Source of the DNA: Bacteroidales bacterium UBA4814
GTDB taxonomy: Bacteria > Bacteroidota > Bacteroidia > Bacteroidales > UBA7960
Direction of reading: 5' to 3'
Length of the DNA stretch: 23,291 bases
Assembly: GCA_002402465.1 (NCBI GenBank)
Contig: DHFW01000008.1
Span: forward strand, 1 to 23,291
The notes beneath the pieces are model-generated. The model saw only the letters and a program-made list of their open reading frames with translations, searched no databases and was not told the origin of the DNA. Every line of letters starts with the position of its first letter. Position 1 is the first letter of the stretch. This document shows positions 7,606-16,037 of this stretch, piece after piece. A program made the translations under genes and the position numbers.

Positions 7606-8739
7606 TTATAAATTGGTTTCAGTTTTTTTGTAATTCACCTTGCGCTCGGCCAGGTAGTCCATAACAAAATGGAAATTGTCCCCGTCCATACCAATCAGTT
7701 CGGGTGGGAAAACCCCTTTGCCGGCAAAGCGTCCCTGCAAAATCAGTTCGGCGCAAGCTGTGGCCGTAAAGCCGGTGGTACGGGCCATAGACGACAGTTT
7801 CGACCCGGCATCATACTCATCATAAAGATCATACACGATCTTTTTATTCTGGCCATCCTGACGACCCGAAATTTCGATACGCATCACGGTAAATTCTGGC
7901 TCTTCGGGGCCCAGTTTCCAGTCGTTAATAAGCACCTTGCTGGTGAAATCTATGGGACGGATGGCCGTATTGTTGATAGTAATGGGCGTTTTTCTGAAGA
8001 AGCCTGCGGTTTTCAGGGCGAGTATCAGTTGAATGTGGCCGGGATAGCGCAGGGTTTTCTCGCGCATGTTGGGGATGTGCTGCATATTGGCCAGCAACGA
8101 CCGCAGCCCATCGGTGTAGAAAGCCTCCAGGGTGCCCACCTTCTCGAAAAACATTAACTCGGGCTCACTCATAGCGGGCTTGGTCAAAAGCTGCCCTTTC
8201 TCTATATAACGCGCCGGGCGGGTATATTCCTCAATGACATCGATGGGCGAAAAAGGCGCTTTGTAGTAAAATGGATACACCTTGACGCGAGGCAGTCCGC
8301 CTACCACATATTCGAAGTTTTCCACCTCCATCATTTCGTTATAATAGCCCACAATCATGTTTGGCATGCCCGGCGCCACCCCGCAGTCGGTAATGGCGGT
8401 CACTCCCTTTTGGGCAGCCAGGGCGTTGAGCTCCATAAAATCTTCGGGCATAAAAGAAATGTCCACAATGTTTTTTCCGGCTTCAATCACGGTGTGCACG
8501 GTGTCGAAGCCCATAAAACCGGGCACGGCCGACACCACCAGGTCGCAACCGGCCACCAGCCTGCTTATGCTTTCTTCTTCCATCAGGTTCACGCCCACCG
8601 TTTCAATGGAATAATTCTTTGAAAGATAATCCAGGGAATCCTGGTCGATATCGGCTGCCAATACCTGATGCTTTTTACTAAGGTCAATGGCAATGGCTTT
8701 GCCTACCATGCCTGCACCCAAAACGACAATTTTGCTCAT
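7606..8739 (-). CDS. saccharopine dehydrogenase-family oxidoreductase
   Basis: This 377-residue protein begins with a Rossmann NAD(P)-binding motif, MSKIVVLGAGMVGKAIAIDL, followed by an aspartate-ended second strand (VLAADID). The next parts, LVVSAVPGFMGFDTVHTVIE and ITDCGVAPGMPNMIVGYY, are typical of the saccharopine dehydrogenase / lysine 6-dehydrogenase-like superfamily. Members oxidise or reduce amine-linked amino-acid substrates such as saccharopine, lysine or carboxynorspermidine, or have unknown substrates. The length fits the lysine-6-dehydrogenase-like branch. It is the first gene of the minus-strand run and ends 12 bases before gatE, so the genes are probably co-transcribed. No link between this enzyme and Gln-tRNA synthesis is known to me. 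Lysine metabolism is a guess from family, not a read-out. Confidence 0.8.
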   Translation of the reverse strand: MSKIVVLGAGMVGKAIAIDLSKKHQVLAADIDQDSLDYLSKNYSIETVGVNLMEEESISRLVAGCDLVVSAVPGFMGFDTVHTVIEAGKNIVDISFMPEDFMELNALAAQKGVTAITDCGVAPGMPNMIVGYYNEMMEVENFEYVVGGLPRVKVYPFYYKAPFSPIDVIEEYTRPARYIEKGQLLTKPAMSEPELMFFEKVGTLEAFYTDGLRSLLANMQHIPNMREKTLRYPGHIQLILALKTAGFFRKTPITINNTAIRPIDFTSKVLINDWKLGPEEPEFTVMRIEISGRQDGQNKKIVYDLYDEYDAGSKLSSMARTTGFTATACAELILQGRFAGKGVFPPELIGMDGDNFHFVMDYLAERKVNYKKTETNL

Positions 8740-8870
8740 GGCTGAAGAATTTTGTTATGAAAAGGCCTGAAAAGGCCGCGCCGGCTAAGTTATTAAAATT
8801 GTGAAAATATCAGGGTCTGTACATCAAAAAGAAATTACAGTATTTATTAACCCTAATTGCCGCCTTTCTT

Positions 8871-8878
8871 TAATTTTG
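8871..8878 (+). promoter_or_regulatory. Bacteroidota -7 promoter element for mrdA-rodA
   Basis: TAATTTTG is an exact TAnnTTTG match 46 bases before the mrdA ATG at 8925, in the 185-base divergent spacer between the saccharopine-dehydrogenase-like gene and mrdA. A clear -33 TTG at 19-23 bases upstream is not visible, so the call rests on the -7 box and its position. Confidence 0.45.
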
Positions 8879-8924
8879 CATTCTGGCAGAAGAGCAAACT
8901 CCCCTTTGCCAAGCCGTTCGTTAC

Positions 8925-10760
8925 ATGCAACTTAACCAGAGCTCCAACATACATTCGAAGCGTAAGGGCATCATCCTTGCGACCATGATCATTACCGGGT
9001 TTATTTACCTGGTGCGCTTGTTCCAGATACAGGTGCTGGATCCTTCTTACAAGCTTTCGGCCGACAGCAACGTATTACGTTATGTTACCGACTACCCTGC
9101 CCGCGGCCTGATTTACGACCGCAATGGCGAGCTGCTGGTTTACAACGAGGCGCATTACGACCTGATGGTGGTGCCCGGGCAGGTGCGCGATATCGACACC
9201 ACCGAGTTTTGCAGGCTGCTGGGCATTGAAAAGGAGTTGTTTGAAAGCCGCCTCCAACAGGCGCGCGACTATTCGCGTTTCCGGCCTTCGGTTTTCGAGA
9301 GCCAGATATCAAAAAACACCTTTGCCGTGTTCCAGGAAAAGCTGTTCCGCTTCCCAGGCTTCTTTGTACAGCCGCGAACACTGCGCAACTACACCTATCC
9401 CATGGCTGCCCACACCTTTGGTTATATTGGAGAGGTAGGCCCGCGCGAAATTGAACAAAATCCCTATTACCGCTCGGGCGATTACATTGGCATCAGTGGC
9501 ATTGAGCTCTCTTATGAAGAAGCCCTGCGCGGTCAAAAAGGCGTGCGGGTGCGACTGGTAGATGTGCTCAACCGCGATATAGGGCCTTTCCAGGAAGGAC
9601 GTTTCGACACACTTGCCATTCCGGGCAAAGACCTTTACACCACCATCGATGCCAAACTTCAGCTGTATGGTGAGCAGCTCATGCGCAACAAGCGGGGCAG
9701 CATTGTGGCCATCGAGCCCTCCACCGGTGAAATTTTGGCTTTGGTATCGGCCCCGGGCTACGACCCCAACCTGCTGGTGGGCAGGGTGCGCAACCAGAAT
9801 TACCGGCAGCTGCAGCAAGATGAACTAAAGCCCCTTTTCAACCGTGCCCTAATGGCGCAGTACCCGCCGGGATCATCCTTTAAGATCGTAAACACCCTGA
9901 TTGCCCTTCAGGAAGGTGTCATTAACTACAACAGCAGCTATGGCTGCGGCGGGGCCTATCACAGCGGAGGCATTAGAGTGCGCTGCCGCAGCCATCCCAG
10001 CCCTGTGAATGTTCTCAGCAGCATCCAGTTCAGCTGCAACACATACAGTTGCATCATTTTTCGCAACACCCTCGACCAGCCAAAATTTTCGAATATGCAG
10101 GAAAGTTTTAACAACTGGAGACGGCATGTGACTAGTTTTGGTTTCGGGCAGGTGTTTGGCAGCGACCTGGCCTACGAGCTCAGTGGCCTGTTACCCACCT
10201 CCGAATATTACGACCGCATTTACGGGAGCCGGGGCTGGCGCTCGCTCACCATCATTTCGCTGGCCATCGGGCAAGGCGAAATCGGCTCCACTCCGTTACA
10301 GTTGGCCAACCTGGCGGCCGCCGTAGCCAACCGCGGCCACTACTATACCCCACACATTGTGCGTTCCATTGGTCACCCCGACAGCCTCCAGGCCCGTTTC
10401 CTCAACAGAAATGAAACCACGATAGACAAAGCCCACTTTGAAGTAATGGCTCAGGCCATGCAAAAGGTGGTCGATGACGGCACAGGCCGCTTTTCGCACA
10501 TTCCGGGCATTTCCATGGGCGGAAAAACCGGCACTGTGCAAAACCCCCACGGCGAAAACCACAGCGTTTTTCTTGCCTTTGCGCCGGTAGAAAACCCGAA
10601 GATTGCCATCTCCGTAGTAGTTGAAAATGCAGGATATGGCTCCACCTGGGCCGCACCCATTGCCAGCCTTATGATAGAAAAATACCTCAGCGGACAGATT
10701 GGACGCCAGTGGTTTGAGCAAAGGATATTGGAAGCAAGTTTTTTAACCAACAAGCCATGA
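8925..10760 (+). CDS. mrdA: penicillin-binding protein 2, peptidoglycan D,D-transpeptidase
   Basis: This 611-residue class B PBP cross-links peptidoglycan in the elongation (rod) complex, working with the RodA glycosyltransferase. One N-terminal membrane segment (about residues 15-33) anchors a periplasmic body. The PBP dimerisation domain includes YPARGLIYDRNGELL (about residues 64-78). The transpeptidase domain carries all three motifs: S317-S-F-K320 within PPGSSFKIVN, S370-C-N372 within IQFSCNTYSC, and K534-T-G536 within GGKTGTVQNPHG. Length and motif spacing are normal for PBP2. The stop codon overlaps the rodA start by 4 bases (ATGA), so the two are translationally coupled. In many Bacteroidota the pair follows mreBCD; here its upstream neighbour is instead the divergent gatE-gatD unit. 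Confidence 0.95.
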   Translation: MQLNQSSNIHSKRKGIILATMIITGFIYLVRLFQIQVLDPSYKLSADSNVLRYVTDYPARGLIYDRNGELLVYNEAHYDLMVVPGQVRDIDTTEFCRLLGIEKELFESRLQQARDYSRFRPSVFESQISKNTFAVFQEKLFRFPGFFVQPRTLRNYTYPMAAHTFGYIGEVGPREIEQNPYYRSGDYIGISGIELSYEEALRGQKGVRVRLVDVLNRDIGPFQEGRFDTLAIPGKDLYTTIDAKLQLYGEQLMRNKRGSIVAIEPSTGEILALVSAPGYDPNLLVGRVRNQNYRQLQQDELKPLFNRALMAQYPPGSSFKIVNTLIALQEGVINYNSSYGCGGAYHSGGIRVRCRSHPSPVNVLSSIQFSCNTYSCIIFRNTLDQPKFSNMQESFNNWRRHVTSFGFGQVFGSDLAYELSGLLPTSEYYDRIYGSRGWRSLTIISLAIGQGEIGSTPLQLANLAAAVANRGHYYTPHIVRSIGHPDSLQARFLNRNETTIDKAHFEVMAQAMQKVVDDGTGRFSHIPGISMGGKTGTVQNPHGENHSVFLAFAPVENPKIAISVVVENAGYGSTWAAPIASLMIEKYLSGQIGRQWFEQRILEASFLTNKP

Positions 10761-12019
10761 GAAAGCAATTCGATTTTTTTAAAAACATCGACAAGACCCT
10801 TGTCTTTCTTTTCCTTGTGATGATTTTCATGGGCTGGTTCAATATTTTTGCTGCCGAGTTTAAAGAAGGGCACCAGAGCATTTTCGATGTGAGCCAAAAC
10901 TACGGCAAGCAGCTTTTATGGATCATCACGGCCCTTTTGCTGGCTGTGGTAATCCTCATGTTTGACGCAAAGTTCTTTCCGGCCTTTGCCTGGGTCATTT
11001 ACGGAGGGCTAATGGTTATCCTGGTGGGCGTGCTGTTTTTTGGTGTCGAGATCAATGCCTCAAAGTCGTGGTTTCGCATCGGGGGCTTTCAGTTGCAACC
11101 GGCCGAATTTGCCAAATATGCCACGGCCCTGGCCCTGGCGCGCTACATCAGCGAAGTTAAGATGCGCACCCTCGACTGGCCTGCACGCCTCAAGCCACTG
11201 GCCATTATCGCCTTACCTGCGGCCCTGATTTTTTTACAAAACGACACCGGCACCGCGCTGGTGTTTGCAGCTTTTGTGCTGGTACTCTACCGCGAAGGCT
11301 ATATTAGCGGCCTGCTGCTCACATTCGGACTGATCGCTATCTTCCTCTTTGTAATGACTTTGATCCTCAATGAATTTATTATAATTGGCGCACTCGCGGT
11401 TATTGCCCTTGCCGGAGCCATCATTCTCAGAAGAAAAAGAAGGGAGATGGTTCAACTCCTTGGCTTGTTTGCCATCCTTTCGGTGTATGTCTATTCGGTC
11501 GATTATGCTTTTGAGAATTTCCTGCAGCCCCACCAAAAGCTGCGCATCGAAGTATTGATTAACCAAGAGGTTGACCTTAAAGGGGCTGGTTACAACCTCA
11601 ATCAGTCGAAAATCGCCATTGGCTCGGGCGGATTCTGGGGAAAGGGCTACCTCAAAGGCACCCAAACCAAATTCAACTTTGTGCCCGAGCAAGGCACCGA
11701 TTTTATTTTTTGCACCATTGGAGAAGAATGGGGCTTTGTGGGCAGCTTTACCATTATTGCGTTATACATCCTTTTTATGGCCAGGCTACTTGTCCTTGCC
11801 GAACGCCAGCGATCGGCCTTCAGCCGAGTTTTTGGCTACTCTATTGCATCCATCCTCTTCTTCCACTTTGCCATAAACATAGGCATGACCATTGGCATGA
11901 TGCCCGTTATTGGTATTCCCCTGCCCTTTTTTAGCTATGGCGGATCTTCACTCTGGGGCTTCACCGTAATGATTTTTACTTTTTTGAAGCTGGATTCAAA
12001 AAGACTGGAATTGTTATAA
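10757..12019 (+). CDS. rodA: rod-shape SEDS glycosyltransferase RodA
   Basis: This 420-residue polytopic membrane protein of the SEDS family polymerises lipid II into glycan strands for lateral-wall growth, in complex with PBP2. Around ten hydrophobic segments are visible. Family signatures include GGFQLQPAEFAKYATALALA, LQNDTGTALVFA (with the conserved Asp of the SEDS 'QxDxGTA' loop), PEQGTDFIF near the periplasmic loop, EEWGFVGS, and the C-terminal PVIGIPLPFFSYGGSSL. The context (overlap with mrdA) favours RodA over FtsW. A basic stretch ILRRKRREM near the middle probably sits on the cytoplasmic side. Translation starts inside the mrdA stop. Confidence 0.94.
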   Translation: MRKQFDFFKNIDKTLVFLFLVMIFMGWFNIFAAEFKEGHQSIFDVSQNYGKQLLWIITALLLAVVILMFDAKFFPAFAWVIYGGLMVILVGVLFFGVEINASKSWFRIGGFQLQPAEFAKYATALALARYISEVKMRTLDWPARLKPLAIIALPAALIFLQNDTGTALVFAAFVLVLYREGYISGLLLTFGLIAIFLFVMTLILNEFIIIGALAVIALAGAIILRRKRREMVQLLGLFAILSVYVYSVDYAFENFLQPHQKLRIEVLINQEVDLKGAGYNLNQSKIAIGSGGFWGKGYLKGTQTKFNFVPEQGTDFIFCTIGEEWGFVGSFTIIALYILFMARLLVLAERQRSAFSRVFGYSIASILFFHFAINIGMTIGMMPVIGIPLPFFSYGGSSLWGFTVMIFTFLKLDSKRLELL

Positions 12020-12140
12020 TCCAGGCGTCCGTCATCTGTCATCAGTCGTTATTAAAAAGCTCAGGTAAGAAAACAATTGCCCTGCTTTCCCGAATATTTG
12101 CTGAAAGTTTTTTACTTTCGGACAGAGAAATAGCATTTAT

Positions 12141-13019
12141 ATGAAGATAGCCCTCTTTGGCCGTGAGTTTAACCCGGCCTACTTTGCACCGGTTAACACC
12201 TTGCTGGCTGCTCTCGAAACACGAGTGACGGAGTTTCTGGTATATGAAAGTTTTTACCAGTACCTGAGCAGCGGTCACCAATTTTACAGGCCAGTAAAAA
12301 CTTTTAGCAGCAGCAAAGAGCTCGATCCCGACACGTTTTGTATGATTAGCATAGGAGGCGACGGCACCCTGCTCGACACCATTACTCTGCTTCAGGACTC
12401 AGGCATACCGGTGCTGGGTATCAACACTGGCCGGCTGGGTTTTCTTTCGGCCGTTTCGACCGATGAGGTAAGCATGGCTGCCGAGGCCCTGCTCAGCGGT
12501 AACTTCAGCCTCGACCGCCGCAGCTTGCTGCAGTTGGTTGCTCCCGAAGACCTTTTCGGCTCTTTCAGCTTTGCCCTCAACGAGCTCACCGTGCTAAAGC
12601 GCGACACCTCCACCATGATCTCCATCAGCGCATACGTCGATGGGCAGTTTCTGAACACCTACTGGGCCGACGGGCTTATTATTGCTACCCCAACAGGCTC
12701 CACAGGTTATTCGCTGAGTTGCGGCGGCCCCATTATCTCACCCGAATCGCGCAATTTTATTATCACCCCCATTGCCACACACAATCTTACGGTAAGGCCC
12801 ATCGTTATTCCGGATACCGGCACGGTGAAGTTGCGCATCAGTGGCCGCTCACAAGATTACCTGGTGGTGCTCGATTCCAGATCGAGGCCTTTGTCAACAT
12901 CCGTAGAGATGGTAATAAAAAAGGCCCGCTTTTCCATCAACCTGATATGCCTGGGGCAAAAGGACTTTTTCAAAACTATCAGAAACAAACTGGCCTGGGG
13001 ACTCGACAAGCGTAACTAA
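12141..13019 (+). CDS. nadK: NAD kinase
   Basis: This 292-residue cytosolic enzyme phosphorylates NAD+ to NADP+ with ATP or inorganic polyphosphate. The signature SIGGDGTLLDT places the catalytic GGDGT motif with D74. It is followed by IPVLGINTGRLGFLS, then the second conserved block LNELTVLKRDTSTM, and the NAD-binding region ADGLIIATPTGSTGYSLSCG. Length and motif order are typical. It lies 121 bases downstream of rodA and 71 bases upstream of a DUF6089-type barrel gene, the first member of a run leading to uppS and bamA. The linkage of nadK with this cell-envelope run is common in Bacteroidota as I know it. Confidence 0.95.
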   Translation: MKIALFGREFNPAYFAPVNTLLAALETRVTEFLVYESFYQYLSSGHQFYRPVKTFSSSKELDPDTFCMISIGGDGTLLDTITLLQDSGIPVLGINTGRLGFLSAVSTDEVSMAAEALLSGNFSLDRRSLLQLVAPEDLFGSFSFALNELTVLKRDTSTMISISAYVDGQFLNTYWADGLIIATPTGSTGYSLSCGGPIISPESRNFIITPIATHNLTVRPIVIPDTGTVKLRISGRSQDYLVVLDSRSRPLSTSVEMVIKKARFSINLICLGQKDFFKTIRNKLAWGLDKRN

Positions 13020-13072
13020 ACAGAAAATTAAAGCGTATACCAGCAAAAAACAGGCTTTTATTGAAAAAAAAG

Positions 13073-13080
13073 TAATTTTG
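13073..13080 (+). promoter_or_regulatory. Bacteroidota -7 promoter element before the first DUF6089 gene
   Basis: TAATTTTG matches TAnnTTTG exactly. A start site about 7 bases further would leave almost no leader for the ATG at 13091 but a 15-18 base leader for the ATG at 13103. This is one reason to prefer the second ATG. No -33 TTG is seen. Confidence 0.4.
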
Positions 13081-13102
13081 TGCTTTACCTATGCCCGCTT
13101 AC

Positions 13103-14152
13103 ATGAAAAAATTACTGGTTCCACTTTACCTTCTCCTGTTTTTACTGCCCGAGGCCTCCGGCCAATTGTGGATGCGCGAACGGCAGTTTGTTTTTTTTGG
13201 CATGGGCGCCTCGGGTTTCATGGGCGACTTGGGCGGGGCCGATAAAATTGGCACACAGGACTTCCGCGACTTCGACTTTAAGGCCATCCGACCCGCCACC
13301 AAAATAGGGTATCGGTATTTTGTTAATTACGACCTGGCAGTGACGGGCAACCTGGCTTTTGGCTATGTATCGGGCGACGACCGCCACACACAGGAGACTT
13401 TCCGCAACAACCGCAACCTTCAGTTCCGTTCACCTGTGCTCGAAACCTCGGTGCAGGGCGAGTGGTTTTTCTATACGGATGGCAAGGTGGGCGCACGCTA
13501 CCGCGATCAGACCCGCAATATTGGCTGGATTGGCTACCGGCTCAGAGGCTACGTGTTTGCAGGCATAGGCGGGTTTTTCTTCAACCCACAGGGCTACTTC
13601 GATGGCGCTCACTACCTGACCCTCAAGCATGCTAGTATTACCCCTGAAAATCCAGAAATTGATTTTACTCCCGAACTTTTACCTAGCGATGGATGGTACA
13701 ATCTGAGGGCTTTGAGCACCGAAGGCCAGGGCTTCGATGATAATTTCCCCACCAGGAAAAAATATTCCCCCGTTAACCTGGCCATACCATTCGGCCTTGG
13801 CATGACCCTTTCGCTGAGCCGCGAGTGGAGCATCGGCATGGAATTCGGCTTCCGCAAAACCTTTACCGATTACCTGGACGATGCAAGCACCACCTATGTC
13901 GATCCAACCGTTTATGCAGCAAACTGGGAGGGTAACCCGTCCAGGATCGCGCTGGGCGAATATTTCTCCAACCCGACCAACTACAGTTACAAGGATAAGC
14001 CGGGAATGGCCAATTACCCCGACCCCACCCTGCCCGGACAGCAACGTGCCAACCCCCACAACGACGATGCCTATATGTTTCTGTTCTTCACTGTGCAGTA
14101 CAAGATCATCACGGGTCCAACCCAGCGCAGGTGGGCACCCCTGATCCGATAA
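13103..14152 (+). CDS. DUF6089-type outer-membrane beta-barrel protein (first copy)
   Basis: From the ATG at 13103 the product is 349 residues with a classic signal peptide (MKKLLVPLYLLLFLLPEASG, cut near Gly-Gln). An in-frame ATG at 13091 would only add MPAY. The mature part looks like a small Bacteroidota outer-membrane barrel of the DUF6089 group: many alternating aromatic strands, the opening FFGMGASGFMGDLGG, the block IGYRYFVNYDLAVTGNLAFG, and a late LSREWSIGMEFGFRKTFTDY followed by LDDASTTYVD. It has no assigned activity. It sits between nadK and a second, related gene, upstream of uppS and bamA, so a structural or sensing role at the outer membrane is possible but unproven. Both copies share the 'TDYLDDxSTTY' signature. 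Confidence 0.8.
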   Translation: MKKLLVPLYLLLFLLPEASGQLWMRERQFVFFGMGASGFMGDLGGADKIGTQDFRDFDFKAIRPATKIGYRYFVNYDLAVTGNLAFGYVSGDDRHTQETFRNNRNLQFRSPVLETSVQGEWFFYTDGKVGARYRDQTRNIGWIGYRLRGYVFAGIGGFFFNPQGYFDGAHYLTLKHASITPENPEIDFTPELLPSDGWYNLRALSTEGQGFDDNFPTRKKYSPVNLAIPFGLGMTLSLSREWSIGMEFGFRKTFTDYLDDASTTYVDPTVYAANWEGNPSRIALGEYFSNPTNYSYKDKPGMANYPDPTLPGQQRANPHNDDAYMFLFFTVQYKIITGPTQRRWAPLIR

Positions 14153-14282
14153 GGCATGCAAATCTCCAAACGGCAAAATATTTATCAAACACATACGTTA
14201 TTTTTTGAGCCGGGCTTCAGCAATGCCTGCAACAGCCTATAAGAAACCTAAAAGAAAAAAATCGCAACCAAGCACTATTTTA

Positions 14283-15149
14283 ATGATAACTCCCCAGCTG
14301 TCAGGTATTTCCGTTAAAAAGTCCCGCCAGGGTTTGCTTTTGCTGTTTGTGTTAATGTTTTTAAACACCCCGGCATTGCTGGGACAGAAAAACGAGCTGG
14401 GTATTTTTTTCGGTGGCTCCTACTACCTGGGCGACCTGAACCCCGGCAAGCAGTTTACCCTGACTCGCATTGCCCTGGGTGGAGTGTATCGCTATAACTT
14501 CAACCCCCACCTTTCGGCCAGGGTGAACGGCATCTTTGCCAGCGTAGAAGGCAACGACGCCCTGGTAAAATACAACGAAGACCGCAACCTTAGGTTTGTG
14601 TCGCGGGTTACCGAGCTATCAGGTCAGCTGGAGGTCAATTTTCTGCCATTCGTGGCGGGCAACCTCGACACCCCCTATGCGCCCTATATATTTTTCGGAG
14701 GCGGTGTTTTCAGTTTTAACCCCCGGGCCCAGATGCCCGACAGTGAGGGGCGAATGCAATGGATAAACCTTCGGCCGCTGGGCACCGAAGGGCAGGGCAA
14801 CGAAAATTATCCCGACAGGGAGCTTTACAGCCTGGTTTCGCACAACTTCCTTTTTGGCGTTGGCCTAAAATTCAATATTAGCCGTAACATTACCGGTGGG
14901 CTTGAGTGGGGCATGCGACGCACGGGCACCGACTACCTCGACGATGTGAGCACCACCTATGCCGACCTGGTGCTCTTACCCAGTGAGACAACCCGATACT
15001 TTGCCGACCGTTCCATCAGCAACCCCGGGCAAAATGCCGGCCTGCAGCGCGGAGACCCCACTACCAACGACTGGTATTCCTTTGCAGGCTTCGTGCTAGC
15101 CTTTAAAATCAATGACTTCACCCGTGGCAAGTGTGCCGCTTACAATTAA
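14283..15149 (+). CDS. DUF6089-type outer-membrane beta-barrel protein (second copy)
   Basis: The product is 288 residues from the ATG at 14283. A hydrophobic signal segment (GLLLLFVLMFLNTPALLGQ) is cut near Leu-Gly-Gln. In-frame alternatives exist at 14223 (ATG) and 14205 (TTG), but they add a very basic Lys-rich extension without a leader function, and 14283 has the AT-rich run usual before starts here. The mature protein opens with NELGIFFGGSYYLGDLNPGK and contains YRYNFNPHLSARVNGIFASV, EDRNLRFVSRVTELSG and GGLEWGMRRTGTDYLDDVST. These align by eye with the first copy (GYRYFVNYDLAV, NRNLQF, GMEFGFRKTFTDYLDDAST). It is a diverged tandem paralogue. The role is unknown; the position before uppS and bamA is as expected for Bacteroidota. 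Confidence 0.8.
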   Translation: MITPQLSGISVKKSRQGLLLLFVLMFLNTPALLGQKNELGIFFGGSYYLGDLNPGKQFTLTRIALGGVYRYNFNPHLSARVNGIFASVEGNDALVKYNEDRNLRFVSRVTELSGQLEVNFLPFVAGNLDTPYAPYIFFGGGVFSFNPRAQMPDSEGRMQWINLRPLGTEGQGNENYPDRELYSLVSHNFLFGVGLKFNISRNITGGLEWGMRRTGTDYLDDVSTTYADLVLLPSETTRYFADRSISNPGQNAGLQRGDPTTNDWYSFAGFVLAFKINDFTRGKCAAYN

Positions 15150-15239
15150 AATTTCTTAAACTTTGCGGCAATCCTTTTATTTCTCGAAACATTTTAAGAA
15201 ATTTGTGCCACTTTTTTGGGGCATAATTTATTGATTGGA

Positions 15240-15980
15240 ATGGATTTAAAGGAGCAGATTAATCTGGAGAATGTACCTCGTCATGTGGCCGTTATCATGG
15301 ACGGAAACGGCCGCTGGGCTCGTCATAGGGGCAAAAACCGTAACTTCGGGCATGAACATGGCGTGGCCTCCGTGCGCGAAACAGTGGAAGCTGCTGCCGA
15401 AATCGGGGTGGAATACTTAACCTTTTTTGCCTTTTCGACCGAAAATTGGGACAGGCCCCAGATAGAAGTAAACACCCTTATGGAACTGCTGGTAAAAGCC
15501 ATTCGCGACGAAACCCCTGAACTCAACGAAAAAGGGGTGCGCCTGATGGCCATTGGCGACCTGGACGCCCTGCCCCATTACTGCCGCCTGGAACTGAACG
15601 AAGCCATAGCACTTACCGCACACAATACCCGACTCACAGTGGTGGTAGCCCTGAGCTACAGTTCCCGCTGGGAAATCATAAACGCCACAAAAAAAATTGC
15701 CGCAAAAATTTGCTCGGGCGAACTTAAACCCGAAGATATCGACAATGAGATATTTGAAAACCACCTCGACACCGTCGGAATACCCGATCCCGACCTGCTG
15801 ATACGAACCAGCGGCGAATTGCGCATCAGCAACTTTCTGCTCTGGCAAATAGCCTATTCCGAATTACACTTTCCCTGTGTGCTGTGGCCCGACTTCAGGA
15901 AAAAGCACTTTTATCAGGCCATTATCGAATACCAGAAAAGGGAAAGGCGATTTGGCAGGATTCCCCAGCCACAATGTTAA
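15240..15980 (+). CDS. uppS: undecaprenyl diphosphate synthase (isoprenyl transferase)
   Basis: This 246-residue cis-prenyltransferase adds isopentenyl units to farnesyl diphosphate to build the C55 lipid carrier for peptidoglycan and O-antigen precursors. The opening block HVAVIMDGNGRWARHRGK carries the catalytic D21, with the Gly-Asn-Gly-Arg diphosphate loop. FGHEHGVASVRE, LTFFAFSTENWDRP and the C-terminal DLLIRTSGELRISNFLLWQ, then YSELHFPCVLWPDF, are all family signatures. The ATG at 15240 is preferred: the in-frame TTG at 15216 would add eight residues that do not belong to the family's N-terminus. Length is normal. It lies 90 bases after the second DUF6089 gene and 57 bases before the chosen bamA start, likely within one transcription unit. 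Confidence 0.95.
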   Translation: MDLKEQINLENVPRHVAVIMDGNGRWARHRGKNRNFGHEHGVASVRETVEAAAEIGVEYLTFFAFSTENWDRPQIEVNTLMELLVKAIRDETPELNEKGVRLMAIGDLDALPHYCRLELNEAIALTAHNTRLTVVVALSYSSRWEIINATKKIAAKICSGELKPEDIDNEIFENHLDTVGIPDPDLLIRTSGELRISNFLLWQIAYSELHFPCVLWPDFRKKHFYQAIIEYQKRERRFGRIPQPQC

Positions 15981-16037
15981 ATTCCCAGCCCCCGATTCTT
16001 GCCTATCTGTATGAATTTTGTTAAAACAAAAATAATA

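Noticed and set aside
12031..12047. GTCATCTGTCATCAGTC in the rodA-nadK gap as a repeat element
   Set aside because: Two short imperfect GTCATC copies in a 121-base gap are too little to call.
15216..15239. TTG-initiated extension of uppS
   Set aside because: The added eight residues are not part of the family N-terminus and the ATG at 15240 fits better.
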